Positions 1 through 8,818 of a DNA stretch of 9,377 nucleotides are shown here, one piece after another. The notes beneath the pieces are model-generated. The model did not search any database. It was given only the letters and a program-made list of their open reading frames with translations, and had not been told where the DNA came from. The stretch comes from Actinomycetes bacterium. Its GTDB lineage: Bacteria; Actinomycetota; Actinomycetes; JAJYSQ01. Location of the stretch: NCBI GenBank assembly GCA_021793495.1, contig JAJYSQ010000030.1:1-9377 (forward strand), in the 5' to 3' direction. Numbering within the stretch: the stretch's first letter is position 1; each line of letters opens with the position of its first letter. The position numbers and the translations under genes were made by a program.

Positions 1-844
1 GCAGATGGCGGCCCTGCGTGCGCGCTACGGTCTGGACGACCCGTTCCTGGTGCAGTACTGGAACTGGATCTCCAACATCATCTTCCACGGTGACTTCGGC
101 CAGTCCTTCGCCTGGAACCGGCCGGTGTCCACGTTGATCTGGGACCGGGTGGCACTGTCCTTCTTCCTGTCGATCAGCACGCTGCTGTTCGTCTGGGCCG
201 TCGCCTTCCCGATCGGGATCTACTCCGCCGTGAAGCAGTACTCCCCCGGTGACTACATCGCCACCTTCTTCGGGTTCGTCGGTATGGCGATCCCGGACTT
301 CCTGCTGGCCCTGTTCTTCCTCTGGTTGGGTGTACGGCACTTCGAGCAGAGCGCCGGCGGCTTGTTCTCACCGGAGTACGTCGACGCAGCGTGGAACCTC
401 GGCAAGGTCCTCGACCTGGCCTCGCACCTGTGGCTGCCGATCCTGATCATCGGTCTCTCCGGAACTGCTGGGCTGATCCGGATCACCCGGGCCAACCTGC
501 TCGATGAGCTCTACAAGCCCTATGTCATCACCGCGCGGGCGAAGGGTCTCCCGGAGTGGAAGCTGCTGCTCAAGTACCCCGTGCGGATGTCGCTGAGCCC
601 GTTCTTCAGCACCATCGGCTGGCTGCTGCCCGGCCTGATCAGCGGTGAGACCATCATCTCGATCGTGCTCAGCCTGCCCACCACAGGCCCCCTGCTGTTC
701 GGCGGGACGCTCAGCCAGGACATGTACCTGGTCGGCAGCTTCATCCTGATCCTCAGCACGCTGACCGTGATCGGCACGCTGATCAGCGACCTGGTGCTCG
801 CCTGGTGGGACCCGCGAATCCGACGCCGTTATCAGGAGAGCTGA
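1..844 (+). CDS. ABC transporter permease, DppB/OppB-like (5' end missing)
   Basis: Inner-membrane permease of a peptide/nickel/oligosaccharide-class ABC importer; it forms half of the translocation channel. The frame is open to the left edge (first full codon at base 2). The ATG at 5 is internal: residues after it (MAALRARYGLDDPFLVQYW) match the region of DppB proteins that follows the first membrane helix and first periplasmic segment, so roughly 60-70 N-terminal residues are probably outside the window. Counting from that ATG, hydrophobic segments lie near 47-75, 84-110, 141-160, 200-222 and 240-266. The cytoplasmic EAA loop that docks on the ATPase is at about 167-194 (ELYKPYVITARAKGLPEWK). 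The protein ends with the family-typical WWDPRIRRR tail. TGA at 842-844 is 3 bases before the next permease, to which it is probably coupled. The family is clear; the transported substrate is not. Confidence 0.93.
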   Translation, partial: QMAALRARYGLDDPFLVQYWNWISNIIFHGDFGQSFAWNRPVSTLIWDRVALSFFLSISTLLFVWAVAFPIGIYSAVKQYSPGDYIATFFGFVGMAIPDFLLALFFLWLGVRHFEQSAGGLFSPEYVDAAWNLGKVLDLASHLWLPILIIGLSGTAGLIRITRANLLDELYKPYVITARAKGLPEWKLLLKYPVRMSLSPFFSTIGWLLPGLISGETIISIVLSLPTTGPLLFGGTLSQDMYLVGSFILILSTLTVIGTLISDLVLAWWDPRIRRRYQES

Positions 845-847
845 CGC

Positions 848-2084
848 ATGAGCGAAGAGACGAACCGGCCCGCAGACGCAGCGACGGCCACCGACGATCC
901 CGAGCTGCTCGACACGACGGGCGAGGGCACCACGCTGACCCAGGCAGGGATGGAGGTGCCCACGCCCCCGCCAGGTGACGACGCCGTCGTCACCTCCCCC
1001 ACGACCGAATCGAGCCGTGCCGCGGCGATTCAGGGCGGCACCTCCTCGCAGTGGCGACTGGTCTACCGTCGCTTCCGGCGCCACAAGGTGGCGTTCGTGT
1101 CGGCCTGGGTCGTGGTGGCCATCTACTTCGTGGTGGCCTTCGCCGAGATCCTCGCCCCCACCACTGCCACCGCACAGAACGCGGACTACACCTACGCCCC
1201 GCCGCAGCAGCTGCACATCTATCACGAGACCGAAGGCTTCGGCCTGTACGTGCACGGCTTCAACGTCACGCGGGACCCGGAGACGTTCGCCAACCAGTTC
1301 GAGATCGACGAGGACAGCTACATCCCCGTCGGGCTGTTCGTCAGCGGTGAGCCCTACCGGCTGTGGGGTCTGTTCCCGATGGACCTGCACCTCATCGGCC
1401 CCGAGGATCCGAGCGAACCGTTCTTCCTCTGGGGTGCTGACCGCGCCGGCCGGGACTCGCTCAGCCGGATCATCTACGGTTCGCGGGTCTCGCTGTCCAT
1501 CGGTCTGGTCGGTGTGGCCGTCAGCCTGGTCCTCGGCGTCGTGCTCGGCGGTATCTCCGGCTACTACGGCGGCAAGCCGGACACCCTGATCCAGCGCATC
1601 ATCGAGTTCCTGATGTCGATCCCGACGCTGCCGCTGTGGCTGGCGCTCTCCGCTGCGATCCCCTCGTCCTGGGGACCACTGGCACGATATTTCGCCATCA
1701 CCGCCATCTTGTCGGTGATCGGCTGGACCGGGATGGCCAGAGAAGTGCGCGGGAAGTTCCTCTCCCTGCGCGAGGAGGACTTCATCACAGCAGCCCTGCT
1801 GGACGGATGCAGCAGACCGCGGATCATCTTCCGCCACATGGTGCCCTCGTTCTCCAGCCACCTGATCGCCTCTCTGACCATGTCGGTCCCCGGCATGATC
1901 CTCGGCGAGACCGCCCTGAGCTTCCTCGGCCTCGGACTGCAGTCCCCAGCGGTCAGCTGGGGTGTGCTCCTCCAGGACGCGCAGAACATCCGGACGATCG
2001 AGACCGCGCCGTGGCTCATGCTCCCCGGCCTGGCTCTCTTCGTCACTGTCCTGGCCATGAACTTCGTCGGAGATGGATTGCGTG

Positions 2085-2107
<23 letters not shown>
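848..2107 (+). CDS. ABC transporter permease, DppC/OppC-like, with long N-terminal tail
   Basis: Second membrane permease of the same importer, 419 aa, partner of the upstream DppB-like protein. The ATG at 848 is preceded by AGGAG (834-838) at 9 bases. Residues 1-68 are a hydrophilic, Asp/Glu/Thr/Pro-rich tail, longer than usual for DppC. The OppC-type N-terminal region follows (WRLVYRRFRRHKVAFVSAW) with the first helix near 80-103. Residues about 104-208 form an enlarged extracytoplasmic loop containing YRLWGLFPMDLHLIG (170-184) and WGADRAGRDSLSRIIYGSR (195-213). The core helices follow from about 213 to 410. The EAA loop is at about 297-332 (REVRGKFLSLREEDFITAA and after), and the tail FVGDGLRDAADPYK is typical. 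The large loop with a GLFP/HLIG motif resembles a sub-branch of permeases that I associate with sugar-type binding proteins, but that link is from memory. The 3' end overlaps the first ATPase gene by 23 bases. Confidence 0.95.
2069..2072 (+). promoter_or_regulatory. Ribosome binding site deciding the start of the first ATPase gene
   Basis: GGAG inside the end of the permease gene. It touches the ATG at 2073 (spacing 0, too close), lies 9 bases before the GTG at 2082 and 12 bases before the ATG at 2085. The spacing argues against the most upstream ATG and for 2082 or 2085. Confidence 0.45.
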
Positions 2108-3226
<1,119 letters not shown>

Positions 3227-3230
<4 letters not shown>

Positions 3231-4297
3231 GCCAGGACACCCAGGAAATCAGTACCACCGACGAGGCGGACACCGCGGACCTGCTCCTGGAGACCCGCCA
3301 GCTGAGCAAGTACTTCCCGATCAAGAAGGGGATGTGGGGGCGCACGGCGGCCGAGGTCAAGGCGGTCGACCGGGTGGACCTGCAGATCAAGCACGGGCAG
3401 ACCGTGGGCCTGGTTGGCGAGTCCGGCTGCGGCAAGAGCACCCTCGGTCGTACGATCCTGCGTGCCTACGAGCCCACCTCCGGTGAGATCCGCTACCGCC
3501 GTGACGATGGCACTGTGGTCGACCTGGCGCCGCTGTCCGAACGGCAGCTCAAGCCCTACCGGAAGAGCATCCGGATGATCTTCCAGGACCCGTTCTCCTC
3601 GCTGAACCCGCGGATGACGCTGGCCGACATCATCGGCGAACCCCTCCGGGTCAACAACGTGGTGCCGGAGTCCGAGATCGAGGACCGGGTGACGACCCTG
3701 CTCCGCCGGGTCGGGCTCCGTCCGGAGTACCTGCGCCGGTACCCGAACGCGTTCAGCGGAGGTGAGCGGCAGCGCGTAGGCCTGGCCCGAGCGCTGGCGT
3801 TGGACCCGCGGCTGGTCGTGGCCGACGAAGCGGTCAGCGCCCTGGACGTCTCGGTGCGGGCACAGATCCTCAACCTGATGAAGGACCTGCAGGAGGACGA
3901 GAACCTCACCTACCTGTTCATCTCCCACGACCTCGGCATGGTCGAGTACATGGCCGACGAGGTCGTGGTGATGTACGTCGGGCGGGTGGTCGAGACCGGA
4001 CCCACCGCCGAGCTGTACCGCCGGCCGCAGCACCCGTACACCGAGGCGCTGCTCTCGGCGGTGCCCAACCCGGACCCGAGCGCAGCCCGCGCCCGGGAAC
4101 GGATCGTGCTCCAGGGCGAGGTCGCCGACCCGACCAACGTGCCCTCCGGTTGCCCTTTCCGCACCCGGTGCGCCTACGCGCAGGAGAAGTGCCGCACGGA
4201 CCAGCCCCCGCTGCGCGAGGTCGCGCCGGGACGCCGTGTGGCCTGTCATTTCGCTCAGGAGCTCCAGCTCCGTGGAATAGAGGAACTGTCAGCATGA
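3227..4297 (+). CDS. ABC transporter ATP-binding protein, DppF/OppF-like
   Basis: Second ATPase of the importer, 356 aa, expected to form a heterodimer with the upstream ATPase. The ATG at 3227 overlaps the previous stop (ATGA) and has GAGGAG at 3216-3221, 5 bases upstream. An open frame continues further upstream, but that part is only the upstream gene read out of frame. Motifs: Walker A GESGCGKS 64-71, Q-loop Gln120 ([13 protein letters not shown]), signature FSGGE 177-181, Walker B LVVADE 196-201 followed by AVSALD, and switch His234 (FISHD). The C-terminal oligopeptide-transporter region starts at about 267 ([11 protein letters not shown]) and has four cysteines, 309, 315, 322 and 340. 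SSLNPR after the Q-loop is the usual mark of the F-type partner. Nothing is truncated. The gene overlaps the binding-protein gene by 4 bases (ATGA), so the transporter genes are coupled. Confidence 0.96.
4279..4284 (+). promoter_or_regulatory. Ribosome binding site for the lipoprotein start at 4294
   Basis: AGAGGA, 9 bases before the ATG at 4294. It supports translation starting there, in the frame that encodes the lipoprotein signal, rather than at the GTG at 4386, which opens the frame of the mature binding protein and whose upstream bases have no comparable spacing or motif. Confidence 0.6.
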
Positions 4298-4389
4298 GAC
4301 GCACGACCCATCACCGCCTTCCAGAGGTCTCCCGCCGAGCCCTCCTCACCGCGACGGGAGCCGGCACCCTGGGCCTGGTCGCCGGGTGC
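4294..4389 (+). other. Twin-arginine lipoprotein signal peptide
   Basis: Codons 1-32 of the binding protein. SRRALL at 13-18 is a Tat-type twin-arginine motif, followed by a hydrophobic stretch and the lipobox LVAGC with the acylated cysteine at residue 32. A Ser/Thr/Ala/Gly-rich linker follows. It is in the frame of the 4294 start, not in the frame of the rest of the protein. Confidence 0.8.
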
Positions 4390-6281
4390 AGCTTCTTCTC
4401 CACCGATCCCGCCACCAGCTCGGGGGCGACGGCGGACAAGGGCCGGAGGCGCCCGAGCTGGCAGAGCTGGTGGAGGCCGGTGAGCTGCCACCGCTCGAGG
4501 AGCGGCTGCCGAAGAACCCGCTGGTCGTCGAACCGGTGGAGTCCGTCGGCAGCTACGGCGGCACCTGGCGCTCGGCGATGATCACCCAGGCTGATGTCGC
4601 CTGGTTGGACCAGGCCGCCGGCTACGAGCCGTTCGTGCGGTGGGCCCGGGAGTGGACCAACGCGTCGGGCACCGAGGAGATCCTGCCGAACATCTGCGAG
4701 TCGTTCACCGAGCTGGACGGCGGAGCCACCTTCGAGTTCAAGCTCCGGGAGGGGCTGAAGTGGTCCGACGGTGAGCCGGTCACCGTAGAGGACTACCGGT
4801 TCGCCTTCGAGGACCTGAACGCCGACCCAGACTACCACCCGTACGGCATCTACAACATGTGGACGAACCCGAGCGACGGTTCCCCGGCCACGTTCGAGCA
4901 GGTGGACGACTGGACCGTGCGGTACGTCTTCGACGGGCCGAAACCCGGCTGGTTGCACGAACAGTGCCGGAACCGGCTGATGGTGGCGCCCAAGCACTAC
5001 CTGGAGCAGTTCCACCTCGCCTTCAACCCGGACGTGGAGGAGCTGGTGCGGGAAGAAGGGCTCGAGGACTGGATCCAGCTGCTGTCGAACAAGCTGACGA
5101 ACTGGATGAGCCCGGACCTGCCCGTGCTGCACGCCTGGCGGGTGACCCAGGGTCTAGGTGAGGGCGACGCCGTCGTGCTGGAGCGCAACCCCTACTACTG
5201 GAAGACCGACCCCGAGGGCTCCCAGCTGCCCTACATCGACACGTTCCGCGCGGAGATCCTCCTGGACGTGGAGGTGGAGACGCTGCAGATCACCAACGGT
5301 GACCTGGACATGCAGATGGGCAACTTCAACACGGTGCAGAACCTGCCGATCATCTCCAACAACGCCGAGAGCGGCGACTACCGGCTGTTCGACGTCGCCC
5401 CCGCCGGCACCAACGCGATCGCCCTGGCGTTCAACCAGTGCGTGGAGGATCACCCGCTCGCCGACCTGTACCGGAGCAAGGACTTCCGCATCGGCGTCTC
5501 GCACGCGATCAACCGGCCGCGGATCGTGGAGTCGGTCTACGCCGAGCAGAGCATCCCGTGGCAGGTGGCGCCGAACGAAGGACAGTACGGCTACGACGAG
5601 GAGTTCGGGACGCAGTACACCGAGTACTCCGTGGACCTGGCCAACGAGCACCTGGACCGCGCCGGGCTGAGCGCACCGGGATCGAACGGTGTGCGCCGCT
5701 TCGAGGACACCCAGGTGGAGATCACCGTGCTGGTGGACGTCGCCAAGGCGGACCACCTGGCTGCTCTGGAGCTCATCACCGCAGACCTGGCCGAGGTCGG
5801 CATCAAGCTGAACACCCAGACGGTGGCCGACAGCCTGTTCTGGGAGCGTGTGGAGGCGAACCAGAGCCACTGCACCGCGTTCACGGCCGGGTTCTTCGAG
5901 GCCCGCCCGACGATGGGTTCGAACCACTACTGGACGCCGTCCAACCCGCGGGGCAGCTCGATGTGGGGGCACGACTGGGCCACCTGGTGGCGCAGCGACG
6001 GTGCCGACGGCGAGACGCCACCCGATGCCTGGAAGCGGTCCCTCGAGCTCTTCGACCAGGTGCTCACCACCTACGACGCGGAGGAGATCGACCCGCTGAA
6101 CCAGGAGATCCTGAGCATCGCCAAGGAAGAGTTCAACCTGATCGGGGTCTGCACCCAGCCGCAGAGCTACGGCGTCGTGAGCAACACGATGGGCAACGTC
6201 CCGGACTCCTTCCCGGGTGAGGGCATGTACACCGCCCCTGGCCCGAGCAACCCTGAGCACTACTTCTTCCGCGAGGACTGA
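4294..6281 (+). CDS. Solute-binding lipoprotein of the ABC importer (SBP_bac_5 family), reading frame broken
   Basis: Extracytoplasmic lipid-anchored protein that captures the substrate and hands it to the permeases. As given, the sequence needs a one-base correction near 4440: translation from the ATG at 4294 gives a signal peptide and linker, then stops at 4579-4581 after 95 aa. The mature protein is in another frame, open from a GTG at 4386 to the TGA at 6279-6281. Adding one G to the GGG at 4440-4442 joins them into a 662-aa protein reading ATADKGPEAPELAELVEAG across the join. Counting on that corrected protein, family features are SVGSYGGTWRS 84-94, LREGLKWSDGEP from 151 (the usual SBP_bac_5 strand) and RNPYYWK 298-304 followed by PEGSQLPYIDTF. 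The length fits the large members of cluster 5. The gene comes after the ATPases, whereas many such operons start with it. It is either a sequencing error, a real loss of function, or recoded. The next gene starts 3 bases after the stop. Confidence 0.85.
4438..4446 (+). other. Apparent one-base deletion (frameshift) in the binding-protein gene
   Basis: The bases read AAGGGCCGG. Upstream of this point the lipoprotein frame makes sense (CSFFSTDPATSSGATADKG). Downstream the frame one base back makes sense (PEAPELAELVEAGELPPLEE). One extra G in the G-run at 4440-4442 restores a continuous protein. The exact base could be placed anywhere between about 4390 and 4446, but the sense of both sides favours the G-run. 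Confidence 0.75.
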
Positions 6282-6284
6282 TAC

Positions 6285-7394
6285 GTGGATCCCAGGTTCA
6301 CCGGCCATCTCGAGCGCTCCACGAGCGACCCCGACCTGACCGAGGCCCTGCTACCGGTCATCCACCCGGTCGACAGCCACGCCGCCACGCTGGCGACCAC
6401 CCGCACCGGCGACCTGCTCTGCGCCTGGTTCAACGGACCGCAGGAGGGCGACCGGGAGACGAACGTGGTGCTCTCCCGGCTGCCCGCGGGCTCGCGGCAG
6501 TGGGAAGAACCGCGGCTGATGGCTGCCGACCCGGACCGTTCGGAGCAGAACCCGGTGCTGTTCCGCGCCCCGGACGACCGGATCTGGCTGCTGCACACCT
6601 CGAACACCCCGCACGACCGCACCGACGCCCACGTGCTGGTGCGGACCTCCGAGGACGACGGCGCCAGCTGGTCCGAGGCGGAGACGCTGTTCGCTGGTCC
6701 CGGCTTCTTCCTGCGCAACCCGCCGCTGTTCCTCACCGACGGGACCTGGCTGCTGCCGGCCTACCAGGTGGATGCCGACGGAGAGTACTCCGTGGTGGCC
6801 CTGAGCAACGACGAAGGGCGCACCTGGCAGGTACGCCCGGTGCCGGAGAGCCGGCACCGGGTGCAGATGAGCCTGGCCGCACGCCCGGACGGCAGCCTGC
6901 TCGGGCTGTTCCGCTCCCGGGCGGCGGACCGGGTGTACGCCTCGGAGTCCACCGACCTGGGCCGCACCTGGAGCGTGCCGGTGCGCACGACGTTGCCGAA
7001 CAACAACTCCGCGGTGCACCAGATCGCTCTCGCCGACGGGCGCCTGGTCGTGGTCTTCAACGACGCGACGATGGAGCGGGACCAGTTCCGCTTCGTACCG
7101 GCCGGCGACGGCTGGCGGAAGAAGGCGGTGCGCACCCCGCTGACCATCGCGCTGTCCGAGGACGGCGGCCGCACCTGGCCCTACCTGCGGAACCTGCAGG
7201 TGGCCGACATCGAGTACAAGGACGCGCCGGTGGGCTACTCCTACCCGACCATCCTGCAGACGCCCGACGGGCTGCTGCACGTGGCCTACTCCTACCTGCG
7301 CAAGACGATCAAGCACATCCAGCTACCCGTGGAGTGGATCACCCAACAGGCGCAGGCCGACCTGGCGCTGGACACCACCGAGGACGCTACGTGA
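6285..7394 (+). CDS. BNR-repeat (Asp-box) beta-propeller protein, COG4692 'predicted neuraminidase' type
   Basis: 369 aa, GTG start with GAGGA at 6273-6277, 7 bases upstream, and 3 bases after the previous stop. Four Asp-boxes of the form S-x-D-x-G-x-(S/T)-W lie at 122-129, 174-181, 222-229 and 291-298, as expected for a sialidase-fold propeller. Blocks typical of the COG4692/BNR_2 group are present: SHAATLATTRTGDLLCAWFNG at 31-51, QNPVLFR 88-94, RNPPLFL 144-150, LPNNNSAVHQI 237-247 and a YSYPTILQTPDG...IKHIQLPVEW end at 318-351. No signal peptide is seen, so it is probably cytoplasmic. The FRIP motif of true GH33 sialidases is absent, so 'sialidase' describes the fold and not a demonstrated activity; a glycan-cleaving role on an imported oligosaccharide is inferred from its place between the importer and a glycoside hydrolase. 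The stop overlaps the next start (GTGA). Confidence 0.88.
   Translation: MDPRFTGHLERSTSDPDLTEALLPVIHPVDSHAATLATTRTGDLLCAWFNGPQEGDRETNVVLSRLPAGSRQWEEPRLMAADPDRSEQNPVLFRAPDDRIWLLHTSNTPHDRTDAHVLVRTSEDDGASWSEAETLFAGPGFFLRNPPLFLTDGTWLLPAYQVDADGEYSVVALSNDEGRTWQVRPVPESRHRVQMSLAARPDGSLLGLFRSRAADRVYASESTDLGRTWSVPVRTTLPNNNSAVHQIALADGRLVVVFNDATMERDQFRFVPAGDGWRKKAVRTPLTIALSEDGGRTWPYLRNLQVADIEYKDAPVGYSYPTILQTPDGLLHVAYSYLRKTIKHIQLPVEWITQQAQADLALDTTEDAT
6834..6863 (+). repeat. Strong perfect hairpin inside the BNR gene
   Basis: Arms CCCGGTGCCGG (6836-6846) and CCGGCACCGGG (6851-6861) are exact reverse complements around an AGAG loop (6847-6850). In RNA the stem could extend by a G-U pair (6835/6862) and a C-G pair (6834/6863). 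No T tract follows, so it is not an intrinsic terminator by sequence. It lies within codons for RPVPESRHRV. Confidence 0.6.
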
Positions 7395-8818
7395 CCGGAC
7401 AGACCGACCAGCCCATCGCCGTCGAGCGTTGGGGACTGCACGAGATCACCCTGACCGGGCCGAGCTCAGGCAACCCGTTCCTGGACGTGGAGCTGACGGC
7501 CACGTTCCAGCACCGGAACCGCCAGGTGACCGTCGACGGCTTCTACGACGGCGAGGGCACCTACCGGATCCGGTTCTCCCCGGACGAGGAGGGCCGCTGG
7601 ACCTTCCGCACCGCCAGCTCGGCCGCCGAGCTGGACGGACAGACCGGTGAGCTGTCCGTGACCCCACCTGGACCGGACAACCACGGGCCGGTGCGGGTGG
7701 CCGGTCCTCGGACGTTCCGCTACGCCGACGGCACCCGGCACGAGTCGTTCGGCACCACCTGCTACCACTGGACGCACACCGGCGACCGGGCGCACGAGGA
7801 GGAGACGCTCGCCTCGCTGGCGGCCTCCCCGTTCAACAAGGTCCGGATGTGCCTGCTGCCCACAGGCGGGATGCGCCCACCGCGGCTGGCGTTCGTCGGT
7901 GACGAGCCCGGCCAGCTGGACAAGACCCGGTTCGACCCGGCCTTCTTCGCCCACTTCGAGGAGCGGGTGCTGGACCTGCAGCGGCTGGGTATCGAGGCGG
8001 ACCTGATCCTGCTGCACCCCTACGACAAGGGTGAGTGGGGCGTGGACAACATGACCCCGGAGGAGGACCGGCGCTTCATCCGGTACGTCGTCGCCCGGCT
8101 CGGCGCCTTCCGCAACGTGTGGTGGTCGATGGCCAACGAGTTCGACTTCAACACCGCGAAGACGATGGCGGACTGGGACGAGCTGCTGCAGTACCTGCAA
8201 CGGATCGACCCGTACCGCCGGTTGGCCTCGATCCACAACGGCACGGCGATGTACGTGCACGCCACGCTGTACGACTTCAGCAAGCCCTGGACCACGCACC
8301 AGAGCATCCAGCACTGGGACGGGCGGCTGGCCGAGGAGTGGTGCCAGCGCCACCCCAAGCCCGTGGTGATCGACGAGATCGGCTACGAGGGTGACATCGA
8401 GCGCCGGTGGGGCAACCTCAGCGGTCTCGAGCTCACCCGCCGGTTCTGGTACACGATGGCCGGTGGCGGCCACGCCGGTCACGGTGAGTGCTTCGTGGAC
8501 TCCAAACCGGCCTGGATCTCCGCAGGCGGCCGGCTCGTCGGCGAGAGCCCGGCGCGCATCGCCTTCCTCCGCTCGGTGATGGCCGAGGGGCCCGCCGACT
8601 GGATCGCGGCCCGGGACGAGGGCTACCGGCTGGACTACCTGGGCGAGCGCCGGTACGCCCACCACGACCTGGACCTCAGCGACCACGAGCACACCGTGGA
8701 CCTGATCGACACCTGGGAGATGACTGTGACCCGCCTGTCCGGCCGCTACCGCGGCCGCTGCCGGATCCCGCTGCCGGACCGCACGGACCTCGCCGTCCGG
8801 GTTCGGAGGGCTCGATGA
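7391..8818 (+). CDS. Apiosidase-like glycoside hydrolase (DUF5060 + DUF4038 + DUF5605)
   Basis: 475 aa, GTG start at 7391 overlapping the upstream stop (GTGA), with GAGGA at 7380-7384, 6 bases before. Open frame further upstream is only the BNR gene read out of frame. Residues about 10-92 form the DUF5060 beta-sandwich (VERWGLHEITLTG, NPFLDVELTATF, GTYRIRFSPDEEGRWTFRT). From about 101 an apiosidase-like (DUF4038, GH140-related) TIM barrel begins (VRVAGPRTFRYADGTRHESF). Two acids sit where clan GH-A enzymes keep their catalytic pair: Glu250 in SMANEFDFN (Asn-Glu after strand 4, likely acid/base) and Glu329 in VVIDEIGYEG (likely nucleophile). Residues about 405-475 (YRLDYLGERRY...VDLIDTWEMTV) match the C-terminal DUF5605 sandwich. 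There is no signal peptide, so the enzyme is probably intracellular and acts on an imported glycan. Family members are mostly uncharacterised; GH140 is known for apiosidase on rhamnogalacturonan II. The sugar cleaved here cannot be read from the sequence. Confidence 0.88.
   Translation: MTGQTDQPIAVERWGLHEITLTGPSSGNPFLDVELTATFQHRNRQVTVDGFYDGEGTYRIRFSPDEEGRWTFRTASSAAELDGQTGELSVTPPGPDNHGPVRVAGPRTFRYADGTRHESFGTTCYHWTHTGDRAHEEETLASLAASPFNKVRMCLLPTGGMRPPRLAFVGDEPGQLDKTRFDPAFFAHFEERVLDLQRLGIEADLILLHPYDKGEWGVDNMTPEEDRRFIRYVVARLGAFRNVWWSMANEFDFNTAKTMADWDELLQYLQRIDPYRRLASIHNGTAMYVHATLYDFSKPWTTHQSIQHWDGRLAEEWCQRHPKPVVIDEIGYEGDIERRWGNLSGLELTRRFWYTMAGGGHAGHGECFVDSKPAWISAGGRLVGESPARIAFLRSVMAEGPADWIAARDEGYRLDYLGERRYAHHDLDLSDHEHTVDLIDTWEMTVTRLSGRYRGRCRIPLPDRTDLAVRVRRAR

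Noticed and set aside
4386..4443. GTG at 4386 as the real start of the binding protein
   Set aside because: It would give a protein without any export signal (MQLLLHRSRHQ...), impossible for a solute-binding protein of this class, and would ignore the lipoprotein signal encoded just upstream in another frame.
6500..7390. Upstream extension of the apiosidase-like frame back to 6500
   Set aside because: The frame is open, but the translation is Arg/Pro/Ala-rich nonsense inside the BNR gene. The GTG at 7391 with a ribosome site and GTGA overlap is a far better start.
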